A DNA stretch of 64,000 nt from Rhodothermales bacterium (GTDB taxonomy: Bacteria; Bacteroidota; Rhodothermia; Rhodothermales; JANQRZ01), in the NCBI GenBank assembly GCA_028284265.1, contig JANQRZ010000019.1, positions 310,001-374,000 of the forward strand, read 5' to 3'. The notes beneath the pieces were generated by a model, which was not told the DNA's origin, did not search any database, and saw only the letters and a list, made by a program, of their open reading frames with translations. A program made the translations under genes and the position numbers. Shown here piece after piece: positions 24,448-32,535 of the stretch. Numbering within the stretch: the first letter of the stretch is position 1; each line of letters starts with the position of its first letter.

Positions 24448-25794
24448 TTAGCTAGGTTCAGCGACCGGCGCAGAGACCGTTGCCGAACGGGTAAGCAGCA
24501 CCCAGCCGAGTACGCCCGAGATGAGCGAGCCGAGCAGGATGCCGAGTTTGGCGGCGTCGAGCAGCGCCGCATCGCCGGGGAAGGCGAGCGTGGCAATGAA
24601 AATGGACATCGTAAAGCCGATGCCACAGAGCGCGCTGACACCGACGACCTGTTTCCATGTAGTACCCGCAGGAAGCGATGCAAGACCAGTCTTGACAGCA
24701 AGCCACGCCATCAGCGTAATGCCAATCGGCTTGCCGACGACGAGGCCGAGCACGATCCCAAGCGTGACTGGGCTACTGAGCAACGCGCCGAGGCCGCCCG
24801 TCAGCGCCACGCCTGCATTGGCGAGCGCGAAGACCGGGATGATGAAAAAGGCGACGGGCTTGTGGAGGCCATGCTCCATCCGTGCCAGCGGCGTCTCGGC
24901 GGCCTCGCAGGCATTTTCGAGCGCGAAGATGGCGTCCTGCTGCTGAAGCGTCGGGGCCGTCTCGCCGGGCTTGACGTCTTCGGCGAACGAGGCGAGATAG
25001 GCCCGCGCACGATCCAAGAAGTCCGGCGCGTCGAGCCGCCGCGAGGCCGGGATCGTGAGCGCGAGCAGCACGCCTGCTATCGTGGCGTGGACGCCCGACT
25101 TCAGGAACGCCAGCCACAGGCCAACGCCGAGAATGATGTAGAGGGCCGTCCGCTGTACTCCGAGCCGGTTCAGCACGACGAGCACGGCGAAGAATCCAGC
25201 GGCCCAGAGCAAGGCCGTCGTCGAGACCTCGGCGGTATAGAACAGGGCGATCACGAGGACAGCCCCGAGGTCATCGACGATGGCGAGGGCGGTAAGAAAG
25301 ACCTTGAGCGCGAGTGGCACTCGGTTGCCGAGAAGTGCGAGTACGCCGAGCGCGAATGCAATGTCGGTCGCCATCGGAATGCCCCATCCGGCCGAACCCG
25401 CACCGCCCGCGTTGAGCATCACATAGGCCAGCGCCGGGACCAGCATCCCGCCGAGCGCTGCCGCCACAGCGAGGGCTGCACTCTTCGGGTTCGACAGTTC
25501 GCCGCCCATCACCTCGCGCTTGATCTCCAATCCGATCAGGAAGAAGAAAATCGCCATCAGCCCATCGTTGATCCACAGCAGCAGCGGCTTGTCGATCACG
25601 AACGAGCCGACCCCGACCGTCACGTAGGTCTGCCACAGGTCGAAGTACGCTGCAGCAAATGGGCTGTTGGCCCAGATGAACGCCAGCACGGCACAGCCCA
25701 GCAGCAGCAGACCGCCCGCCGCCTCAGACCGAAAAAATGACTGAAGCGGCCCGACGATGGGGTGCGAAGAAACAGGAGTGTTGGAGCTAGCCAT
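24448..25794 (-). CDS. nhaA: Na+/H+ antiporter NhaA
   Basis: 448 aa from the ATG at 25794 (MASSNTPVSSHP); upstream in-frame codons are Pro/Arg-rich and rejected. About 12 membrane helices. The ion-binding aspartates are present in IPMATDIAFALGVLALLG (equivalent of E. coli D133) and TALAIVDDLGAVLVIA (D163-D164). A cytoplasmic loop between the halves (residues about 255-305) is longer and more charged than in E. coli, and contains LQQQDAIFALENACEAAETPL, as is common in non-enteric NhaA. It exports Na+ in exchange for H+ at high pH or salt. 26 bases after the EIIA-fused antiporter, same strand. Confidence 0.95.
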   Translation of the reverse strand: MASSNTPVSSHPIVGPLQSFFRSEAAGGLLLLGCAVLAFIWANSPFAAAYFDLWQTYVTVGVGSFVIDKPLLLWINDGLMAIFFFLIGLEIKREVMGGELSNPKSAALAVAAALGGMLVPALAYVMLNAGGAGSAGWGIPMATDIAFALGVLALLGNRVPLALKVFLTALAIVDDLGAVLVIALFYTAEVSTTALLWAAGFFAVLVVLNRLGVQRTALYIILGVGLWLAFLKSGVHATIAGVLLALTIPASRRLDAPDFLDRARAYLASFAEDVKPGETAPTLQQQDAIFALENACEAAETPLARMEHGLHKPVAFFIIPVFALANAGVALTGGLGALLSSPVTLGIVLGLVVGKPIGITLMAWLAVKTGLASLPAGTTWKQVVGVSALCGIGFTMSIFIATLAFPGDAALLDAAKLGILLGSLISGVLGWVLLTRSATVSAPVAEPS

Positions 25795-25819
25795 AGCAAG
25801 GATAAGGTGTGGGTGTGGG

Positions 25820-28087
25820 TCAAGCGAGCACAGGCGAGGGCGCGTCAAGGAGGCGCGAGCGTGGGGTCGCGAGGATGAACTGCCGCAGCGCTTCTGCATC
25901 CTTTGCCTCCAGCCAGCGGCGCTCGAAATCGGGGGCTTGGACGACCTGGGCTATTGCCGAGAGCGTGCGAAGGTGACGCGAGCGGGCGTCCGGCGCGGAC
26001 ACGATCACGAAGGCTGCACGCACCCGCTCCTCGTCTTCATGACTGGGGAAATAGATACCCTCACGACAGCGAACGATGGCAAACTCGAAGGTGCCGCGCC
26101 CGGCCATACGGACATGCGGGATGGCAAGGCCGGGCAAGATCACCGTGCTGCTTGATGTCTCCCGACTGATGAGCCGCTCCATCAAGCGCTCTGGCTTCGT
26201 CCCGACGGCCGGGGCCATCACGTCGGCTACTTCCTTCGCAAAGTCCGCAATCGAGAGCGGGCCATCCAGATCGAGAACGGGTGCGAGCGCGACGAGGCGC
26301 TGGAAGTCATCCATCACGACGGCATAGCGAAGGCCATGCACCACATCACCGGGGCCGAAGGTGTCATCGCTGCGGATAGGTACCGCCGTCTCGCCATACA
26401 CGGCGACAAGCGGCAGCCAGTCGCTGCCCTGCGTGGCTTTCATCTCGGCCAGCGTCGTCGGCTCGGTCACAGTATGCTCCGTCACCCCGACCTCGCCCTC
26501 GGCGATGCGCATATCCCACGCATCAAGCCGCGTTGGGCCATCGAACAGAACCGCCGTGCCGAGGTGTCCGGCGAGTGCTGCGTGATCTGCATGGCCACGG
26601 TCGAGAAGGTAGAGGTCCGGCACGGCGAACGTCGTCCGGGCGAGTTGGGCCGCGAGCGCGTTCACCTCTGGGTTGGCCGTGACCGCGATGAGGGTCCGAA
26701 CGTGCGCTGCTCCAGCTTCGCTCAAGACACGCTCATCGAGGGCACTACCACGCACCGCCTTGAGGCCATCGCGCTCGGCAGCGACCACATGGTCGGCACT
26801 GCTGTCCACGAGACGGACCTCGGCTCCGTGCTCGGCGAGGGTCCGCCCGAGGAGGCGCGCCGTCGGGCCACCGCCGACGATCAGCGTGCCGCTCCGCTCC
26901 TCGCTTGACCGGGCGAGGTCGCCGCGACTACGCAACCACGCCACGCCCCACTTCAGCGTCGCCGGGACAAGCGCTGTGGTTGCAATCGCCATAAAGACGA
27001 GGATAGAGAATAGGTCTTGCGAGATCAGCCCCATCGAGAGCGCAATCTGCGCAACGATGATCTCGACCGCCCCACGCCCGTTCATCCCGAGACCGATAAC
27101 CGTGCCCTCGCGCCATCCGTGCCCGGTCGGGATATAGAACAGCGCCGTGCCGATCACCTTGCCCACCGACGCGAGGCCAACCAAACCGACAAGAAGCAGG
27201 AGGTCAGTCTGAAAAACGCTAAGGGAAACGGCGAAGCCTGCCGTGACGAAGAACACCGGCGCGAGGAACCCGATGGACACGTCGCGGACGACGTGCATGA
27301 TCTCCTGCGAGAGCGACCGCCCGAGCACGCTCTCCCGCAGGAACAGCCCTGCGAGGAACGCTCCAAGGATGCCGTGCATCCCAACGAGATGCGCGCCTTC
27401 AGCGTAGACCAGCATCACGAGCAGGATCGCCATGAACTTTGCCGTTCGACCGGGAACCTGCTCCAGCTTCCGCCCGAGCCACGGCAGCACCTTCAACCCG
27501 ACAAGCGTCGCCACCGCGAAGTAGGCCAAGGCTCCGGTTAGGACGGAGACCAAGCGCCCCGCCTCGAAGACGCCGTTCTCCGCCACGCCGAGCACGACCG
27601 CAAAGAGGACAAGCGACACGGTATCAGCTACGAGCGCCCCGGCCATCATGACGTGCGCGATGCGGGTGTCAAGCAACTGAAGATCGACGAGGATGCGCGA
27701 CTTGGTAGCGAGGCTCGTCACGCCCGCCGCGAGACCGACGAACACGCCCGCCAACGGCGGGAACCCAAGCGCGACCACCAGCAGATAGCACAGCACAAAC
27801 GGCGTGATGAACCCACCGACCGCTGCTAGCAACCCTCCTTTCGACGCCCGCCCTAACTCGCTCGGGTCGATCTCCATGCCGATGTAGAGCATCATCAGCA
27901 AGATGCCTACCTCAGCAATTACTGCGAGCGCTTCACCTCCTTCCAGCAACCCGAGCAGCGGCGGCCCAAGCACAATGCCCGCCAGCAACTCGCCGAGCAC
28001 GGCGGGATAGCCGAGTCGGCTAGCCAGCAGCCCGGCCAGCCAGGCGACGACGAGGACAGCAAGAAGGTTGAGCAGGTCTAGTTCCAT
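25820..28087 (-). CDS. CPA2-type cation/H+ antiporter fused to RCK domain and C-terminal PTS EIIA-like domain
   Basis: 755 aa from the ATG at 28087. Residues 1-385 form about 12 membrane helices (Na_H_Exchanger fold). Residues of about 405-520 form an RCK_N-type domain (SGTLIVGGGPTARLLGRTL...RLVDSS); a small region about 535-600 looks like the second RCK subdomain. The C-terminal ~150 residues resemble a fructose/mannitol-type PTS EIIA domain, with the phosphorylatable histidine at H658 in GLAIPHVRMAG and the typical FVIVSAP...HLRTLSAIAQ end. Transport could thus be controlled by phosphorylation or by the nitrogen/sugar PTS state. No PTS transport genes are nearby. nhaA follows 25 bases later. 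Confidence 0.9.
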   Translation of the reverse strand: MELDLLNLLAVLVVAWLAGLLASRLGYPAVLGELLAGIVLGPPLLGLLEGGEALAVIAEVGILLMMLYIGMEIDPSELGRASKGGLLAAVGGFITPFVLCYLLVVALGFPPLAGVFVGLAAGVTSLATKSRILVDLQLLDTRIAHVMMAGALVADTVSLVLFAVVLGVAENGVFEAGRLVSVLTGALAYFAVATLVGLKVLPWLGRKLEQVPGRTAKFMAILLVMLVYAEGAHLVGMHGILGAFLAGLFLRESVLGRSLSQEIMHVVRDVSIGFLAPVFFVTAGFAVSLSVFQTDLLLLVGLVGLASVGKVIGTALFYIPTGHGWREGTVIGLGMNGRGAVEIIVAQIALSMGLISQDLFSILVFMAIATTALVPATLKWGVAWLRSRGDLARSSEERSGTLIVGGGPTARLLGRTLAEHGAEVRLVDSSADHVVAAERDGLKAVRGSALDERVLSEAGAAHVRTLIAVTANPEVNALAAQLARTTFAVPDLYLLDRGHADHAALAGHLGTAVLFDGPTRLDAWDMRIAEGEVGVTEHTVTEPTTLAEMKATQGSDWLPLVAVYGETAVPIRSDDTFGPGDVVHGLRYAVVMDDFQRLVALAPVLDLDGPLSIADFAKEVADVMAPAVGTKPERLMERLISRETSSSTVILPGLAIPHVRMAGRGTFEFAIVRCREGIYFPSHEDEERVRAAFVIVSAPDARSRHLRTLSAIAQVVQAPDFERRWLEAKDAEALRQFILATPRSRLLDAPSPVLA

Positions 28088-28427
28088 ATGCGCTACGGTA
28101 CAGCAGAGATGAGCCGACTGAGTCAATCAGCGGTGCGTGACGTAGCCCACCGAGGTAGAGCCGCAGGACCATGCTGACGGCAAGGCCCTCCTCTCAAAAG
28201 GTACTAGTGCGAGAGGTAAAGAAGCAGGAGGCTACGCAGACAGCGTAGCCCGTTCGAGCGGGATGCAGCGCGCTGCCAACCACGCGGCACGCCCGCACGG
28301 GGGGCGTAGCAGCGACGGGAGTGGGATGTGGCAGTGCGTGGTCATCGAGCGAGACTCAGTAGAAGTGGCCGTTCCGACGCCCCCTCTCCTGTCTCGGTTT
28401 CCAAAGGGAGAGCGTGTGAAGGCGATT
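28088..28427. other. Intergenic region, 340 bases, between two antiporter genes
   Basis: No credible gene. It holds a perfect hairpin (28230-28250), an imperfect CTCTC...GAGAG pair near 28191-28215, and a G+C-rich stretch (28300-28330). A 70-codon minus-strand frame (28232-28444) overlaps the upstream gene and lacks coding character. The region is long enough for a 5' leader of the antiporter at 25820; I recognise no known riboswitch. Confidence 0.5.
28230..28250 (-). terminator. Hairpin downstream of the antiporter at 28428
   Basis: GGCTACGC (28230-28237), loop AGACA, GCGTAGCC (28243-28250). On the minus strand it is followed by a pyrimidine-rich stretch (TCCTGCTTCTTT), consistent with weak intrinsic termination. 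Confidence 0.5.
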
Positions 28428-30356
28428 TCACAGCCGAGAACCACCCATCAGAATGAGTCGCGCTTCGTCAACCGAATCCGGCTTTGCGACGAGCGTCACC
28501 TCGTCTCCCCGGTGGAGTACGGTGTGGCCGCTCGGCACCACCGAACTTCCGCCGCGTCCGACCTCCAAGACGAGCACATCGAGCGGAAGGCGCAGGTCGC
28601 GCAAAGGCATCCCCTCTAGCTCGGGATTGGACACGCGGACCTCAACGACCTCGCGGTCTGGGTCTTGATGGAGGAGAAGCGCAACCGACTGGGGCACACG
28701 GACGGCCTGCTCCAGCAGCGTTACGATGGCCGTGGCCGGATCAATGACGAACGCCCCTAGCTCATTGAACAGGTCTACATTCTCGCGGCGATGCGGGCGC
28801 ACGATGAGGCGCTCGACGCCGTAGTGCTCGGCCGCATAGCGAAGGGCGCGGTGGTTGAGATCGTCGTCCGGCAGCAGCGCGACAACCGCTGCCGTGTCGT
28901 CCGCAAGCAACTCGTCAAGGACGGCGGCATCGATAGCCGGGACGTGCCGCTCGTCCACGTCCTCCGCCGCGAGACGCTCGATGTGCTCGGCATCAGGGTC
29001 TGCCATGACAACCGTCCAGCCCCGGCTGCCAAGCGCCCGCGCGAGGGCCACCGACTGCCCCTCGACGCCAAGAATCAAGACGCCGTGCCCGTCGTCGTCG
29101 GGTGCGGTCTCAGGGACGTGCGCTTCGCCGATACGCTTGAGCACCGCCTTGAGAAAGATGGGGCCGAAGACCTCGTTGAGTACGACGACCGAGATAATCA
29201 GGGTAGCGAACGCGCTGCCCAAGTCGGGAAACTGCACCGCGACCTCGCGTGCCAACCCGAGCGCGATCCCCGCCTGCGTGATGAATGCCATCCACCCGAG
29301 CCGCCGCACCGGACCAGACTCCCCTGCGAGGGTCGCTCCGAGCGCTGCACCAATTCCGATGCCGACCATCCGAACCAAGAACAGCGCCACCGCAACAGGC
29401 AGCGTCGCCCACAGCAGGTCCAGCTTGAGGGCGAGGCCGGTGATAGTGAAGAACGCGACGTAGACCGCCGGGCCAACATCATGGAGAATCTGCTCGAACT
29501 CGGCGCGGAAGCGCGAGAAGTTGGTCACCAGAAACCCCGCGATCATCGCAATCAGTAGCGGCTCGATGTAGACCTCGAACCCGAGCCGGGCCACGCTCTC
29601 GACCTTGACCCAACTGGCCAATTCATAAATCCCGAACCCGATGGCGAGGACGAGCGCCGCCTTGACCAAGCGATGCCATCGCTGTCCGAGGGCCACTTTA
29701 AGAAGCTGCCCGACGATGAACCCGATGCCCGCTGCCAACCCGAGGTCAAGGGCGAGGAGCGCGATGAAGGCAGGGCTAAGTGATGTCCCCGTGAGCAGCG
29801 CCCCAGCCAGCGAGGTTGCCACAGCGAAGAGGATGATGATGACCACATCCATCAGCACCGTCACGCCGAGCGCCGTCCGCGTAAACGGTCCGCGTGCATG
29901 GACCTCCTTGATAACAGCAATCGTCGAGGGCGGCGAGAGCGCGAGCAACACTGCCGCACCGAGGAGAGCCGTAGCAAGGCGGGCAGCAGGCTCCCAGTCT
30001 GCCGTAAACGGGAGCCGTGCCGAGAGGACGTATACCGCGCTGGCAACCAGCACAAACGTCACCCCGAGAATCCCCCCCGTGCTGAAAAGGATCGGGCGAA
30101 TACGAGGCCGAAGCTCTTTGAGGTACAGCTCACTCCCCGCTACGAATGCGATCACCCCGAGTGCGATTTCATCGACAAACCGGAGCTGCTCCGACGCGCT
30201 CGATGGGAGGAAGTCCAGCCCGAACGAGCCGACGAGCGCCCCGGCGAAGAGATAGCCCGTGATCGTAGGCAAACGCAGCCATTTGAACCCCTGCCCGATC
30301 AGATACGAGGCGAGGCAGATGACAGCGAAGGCGACCGCGTATTCCAGCGTCTGCAT
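28428..30356 (-). CDS. CPA2-type cation/H+ antiporter with RCK domains (third copy)
   Basis: 642 aa. 12-13 membrane helices over residues 1-390, starting MQTLEYAVAFAVICLASYLIG without a cleavable signal peptide. The transport core includes ALLALSPPSTIAVIKEVHARGPFTRTALGVTVLMDV, with an acidic residue in the helix expected to bind cations. An RCK_N domain begins near 420 (HGVLILGVEGQSVALARAL...VMADPD), and an RCK_C domain near 545-630 (VVEVRVSNPELEGMPLRDLRLP). It differs from the other two copies in the membrane part, so it is not a recent duplicate. It lies 9 bases before the L,D-transpeptidase gene boundary and is read after it on the same strand. Confidence 0.9.
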   Translation of the reverse strand: MQTLEYAVAFAVICLASYLIGQGFKWLRLPTITGYLFAGALVGSFGLDFLPSSASEQLRFVDEIALGVIAFVAGSELYLKELRPRIRPILFSTGGILGVTFVLVASAVYVLSARLPFTADWEPAARLATALLGAAVLLALSPPSTIAVIKEVHARGPFTRTALGVTVLMDVVIIILFAVATSLAGALLTGTSLSPAFIALLALDLGLAAGIGFIVGQLLKVALGQRWHRLVKAALVLAIGFGIYELASWVKVESVARLGFEVYIEPLLIAMIAGFLVTNFSRFRAEFEQILHDVGPAVYVAFFTITGLALKLDLLWATLPVAVALFLVRMVGIGIGAALGATLAGESGPVRRLGWMAFITQAGIALGLAREVAVQFPDLGSAFATLIISVVVLNEVFGPIFLKAVLKRIGEAHVPETAPDDDGHGVLILGVEGQSVALARALGSRGWTVVMADPDAEHIERLAAEDVDERHVPAIDAAVLDELLADDTAAVVALLPDDDLNHRALRYAAEHYGVERLIVRPHRRENVDLFNELGAFVIDPATAIVTLLEQAVRVPQSVALLLHQDPDREVVEVRVSNPELEGMPLRDLRLPLDVLVLEVGRGGSSVVPSGHTVLHRGDEVTLVAKPDSVDEARLILMGGSRL

Positions 30357-30365
30357 AAAGGCGGG

Positions 30366-31319
30366 CTACGAGCGCTGGGCGCGGAGACGGTCGAAATGGA
30401 CTTGCTGATCGGTGCCGGGCGGCACGTCCCAGGGGCTAGCCGGAAGCTCAACCATGTTCGGACGAGGGTGGCTCATGGCGCGGATGAACCGCTGCGGGCG
30501 ACCATCCGGCTCTTCCCCATCGCCGAGGACAAGCACCATCGTGCCTTGCTTGGTGACGTTCTCATTGGCGTCGCGGGTCCACCCATCAGCCCATTCGTAG
30601 ATCCACCTCGCGTCGGCGGCGATGAGGCGGACACAACCGTGTGAAGCGGGCGCACCGGTCGGCATCGTGTACTGGTGAATGTGGAAGCCGCGTGTGCGGT
30701 GGAAGTTAAACACCCAGCGCATCAGCCATTCCTCCCCTTCCGGGCTTTCGGACGAGATACGCTCCGGCGTCTGCCAGTTGAAGTTGTAGCGCCCGCCCGG
30801 CGTCCGCGAGCCGGGGGCACCCGTATTCACGACGCCCCAGCGCTGGAGCCGCCCGTACTCATAGGCCGCCCAAGCCTGCACCTTCTTGTCGATGATGAAC
30901 AGCTTGTCGAGGGCGCCCCCCCCTTCGTAGACCCGAGGGAACGGCGCGTAGGCACGCATGTCGAGATCCACGCGGCTCGGCACGATCAGCGTGTCGCCCG
31001 CGCTCAGCTCCTGCACGCGGACGTAGTTGATAAATTCGATCAGCGGCAGTAGGTCGCGCCCGCGCCGCACGTCGCCGTCGCCGATCTCCTTGTAGAACCG
31101 GTGCCGCGCCCAAACCGAGTTGTTCTCCGGGTCGCTGAGGACGTGGTAGCGATACGTCACCTCGGGAATGTCATTGAGGTCACTGCTTCGGCTGTAGAGC
31201 AACGCTTCGAGGTCGTCTTGATCGTAGGTACGCCCGTAGCTGCCCTGTGCGAGGGTGGGTGCCGCAAGCGCCGCAACGAGCGTGAGGGACAGCAAAAGAC
31301 GGAAAACGGATCGTGTCAT
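30366..31319 (-). CDS. L,D-transpeptidase (YkuD domain), exported
   Basis: 317 aa from the ATG at 31319 (MTRSVFRLLLSLTLV), signal peptide ending near ALAAPTLAQ. The catalytic YkuD domain is in the C-terminal half: FHIHQYTMPTGAPASHGCVRL holds the His, the SHGC nucleophile cysteine and the Arg. The N-terminal half (DLEALLYSRSSDLNDIPEV..., VQELSAGDTLIVPSRVD) includes a LysM-like or spacer element. It would form 3-3 cross-links in peptidoglycan or attach proteins to it. Located between the endonuclease-fold gene and an antiporter, 9 bases from the latter, so co-transcribed. Fits with the class A PBP at 35.3 kb as cell-wall enzymes. Confidence 0.9.
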   Translation of the reverse strand: MTRSVFRLLLSLTLVAALAAPTLAQGSYGRTYDQDDLEALLYSRSSDLNDIPEVTYRYHVLSDPENNSVWARHRFYKEIGDGDVRRGRDLLPLIEFINYVRVQELSAGDTLIVPSRVDLDMRAYAPFPRVYEGGGALDKLFIIDKKVQAWAAYEYGRLQRWGVVNTGAPGSRTPGGRYNFNWQTPERISSESPEGEEWLMRWVFNFHRTRGFHIHQYTMPTGAPASHGCVRLIAADARWIYEWADGWTRDANENVTKQGTMVLVLGDGEEPDGRPQRFIRAMSHPRPNMVELPASPWDVPPGTDQQVHFDRLRAQRS

Positions 31320-31376
31320 CGGAGGCGGAAGCATAACGGGCCGCATAGTACGCCACCGCCCCTGCCTTCGGTTCTC

Positions 31377-32468
31377 CTATTCGGTATCGCGCCAGCGGAG
31401 GCGGGCGACGACTGGGCGATGATCTGAGAACTCCACCGCTGGGACGTGTGCCGTAACGACTTCCCACGCCGGATCGGCCAGCACGAAGTCGATGCGCACC
31501 AAGGGGCGGTCGGCGCGGTAGGTGCCCCCCCAGCCGGACCCGGCGACGCGAAAGGCATCGGTACGCCCCTGCGCGAGTTGGCGATATGTCCAGTTGTCCG
31601 GCGTCGCGTTAAAGTCGCCAGAGAGGAGCACTGGCAAGGTCTCGGCCTCAACCCGGGCCACGATCTGCTCCACCTCAGCAGCGCGGCGCTGATACGCCGA
31701 GCGGTACTGGCGCAGAAATGGGAGCCACGTTCCCAGTTCGAGGAAGCGAACGGCATCCCACGGTTTCTCTTCTCCGAACGAGCGCAGGTGAAGATTGTAG
31801 TGGACCCCCTCGCGCTCTTGCCAGCGGAAGTGGGTTCGCACGTAGCGCGAGGCTCCCTCGTCCTCCGGGCCAGAGGCGAAAACGTGCTGCGTCTGCTCCA
31901 GCACGGCAAAACCACCCGGTGCCTCAAGGCGGACGAGCAGCGGCAGTTCCGTCTCCCAGTCCGGCGGGATGGCAAGCCGGTAGCCCATCGAGTCCACGGC
32001 AGGCTGCACGTAAGAGGCGATGACGGGCCGGTACGGCGGGCGGCGGGCGTGCTCGGCCCCGGCCTCTTGCAGCGCCACGAGACCCGGTCGCTCTGTGGCT
32101 AGCAAGTCGGAAACCGCGGCGGTCAGTCGCTCGGCGCTCGCTCCGTAGCGCGGCGCGTTGAGGGTCATCAGTGTGAGGTCGTCCGGGGCTGGCTCAGGGC
32201 GCGCCTCCAAGCGCTCCACCGGCACAAGTCGCAGCGCTAAGACGACCAACACGACGCCGTGCAGCCCGGCCCAACCCCACCGCTTCCACATGACGAGCGC
32301 GACCGCCAACACGACCAGCGCAAGCGCGATAAACGGCAGCCCGACCGCCGCGAGCGCAGGCCACCAGAACGTCCGAGGGTCTATATGCGCGGCTGCCCAA
32401 CCCGCCGCGGCCAGCCCCAGCACGAGGCCATCGACTAGGGCGAACAGGAACCAGAGAAAGCGGCGCAT
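31377..32468 (-). CDS. Membrane-anchored endonuclease/exonuclease/phosphatase-family protein
   Basis: 363 aa. Three hydrophobic helices at residues 1-85 (FLWFLFALVDGLVLGLAAAGW; WPALAAVGLPFIALALVVLAV; GLHGVVLVVLALRLV) anchor a C-terminal EEP domain in the periplasm. Catalytic blocks: LTLMTLNAPRYG, GLVALQEAG (metal Glu), LLSGDFNATPDNW (Asp/Asn) and EFSDHRPVVARL (Asp-His). The family includes nucleases and lipid or inositol phosphatases; membrane anchoring argues for a phosphodiesterase acting on envelope substrates rather than DNA. A TATCTTCC -7-like element stands 20 bases upstream. Confidence 0.88.
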   Translation of the reverse strand: MRRFLWFLFALVDGLVLGLAAAGWAAAHIDPRTFWWPALAAVGLPFIALALVVLAVALVMWKRWGWAGLHGVVLVVLALRLVPVERLEARPEPAPDDLTLMTLNAPRYGASAERLTAAVSDLLATERPGLVALQEAGAEHARRPPYRPVIASYVQPAVDSMGYRLAIPPDWETELPLLVRLEAPGGFAVLEQTQHVFASGPEDEGASRYVRTHFRWQEREGVHYNLHLRSFGEEKPWDAVRFLELGTWLPFLRQYRSAYQRRAAEVEQIVARVEAETLPVLLSGDFNATPDNWTYRQLAQGRTDAFRVAGSGWGGTYRADRPLVRIDFVLADPAWEVVTAHVPAVEFSDHRPVVARLRWRDTE

Positions 32469-32487
32469 GGGCGAAAGAGTCGAAGCG

Positions 32488-32495
32488 GGAAGATA
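32488..32495 (-). promoter_or_regulatory. Candidate -7 element (TATCTTCC) for the gene at 31377
   Basis: TATCTTCC on the minus strand, 20 bases before the ATG. It is part of a short ATAGAAG/CTTCTAT inverted repeat (32493-32519). Confidence 0.35.
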
Positions 32496-32535
32496 GAAGC
32501 TAGCGCCCCCACCTTCTATGCTCTATCGTCACCCC

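Noticed and set aside
28088-28427. Possible ion- or nucleotide-sensing riboswitch upstream of the antiporter
   Set aside because: Hairpins are present but no conserved core of the known K+, Mg2+, c-di-AMP or Na+ riboswitches could be recognised by eye.
28232-28444. 70-codon minus-strand frame in the antiporter spacer
   Set aside because: It overlaps the end of the upstream gene, has Arg/Pro/Thr noise composition and no start context; the region is better read as spacer with a hairpin.
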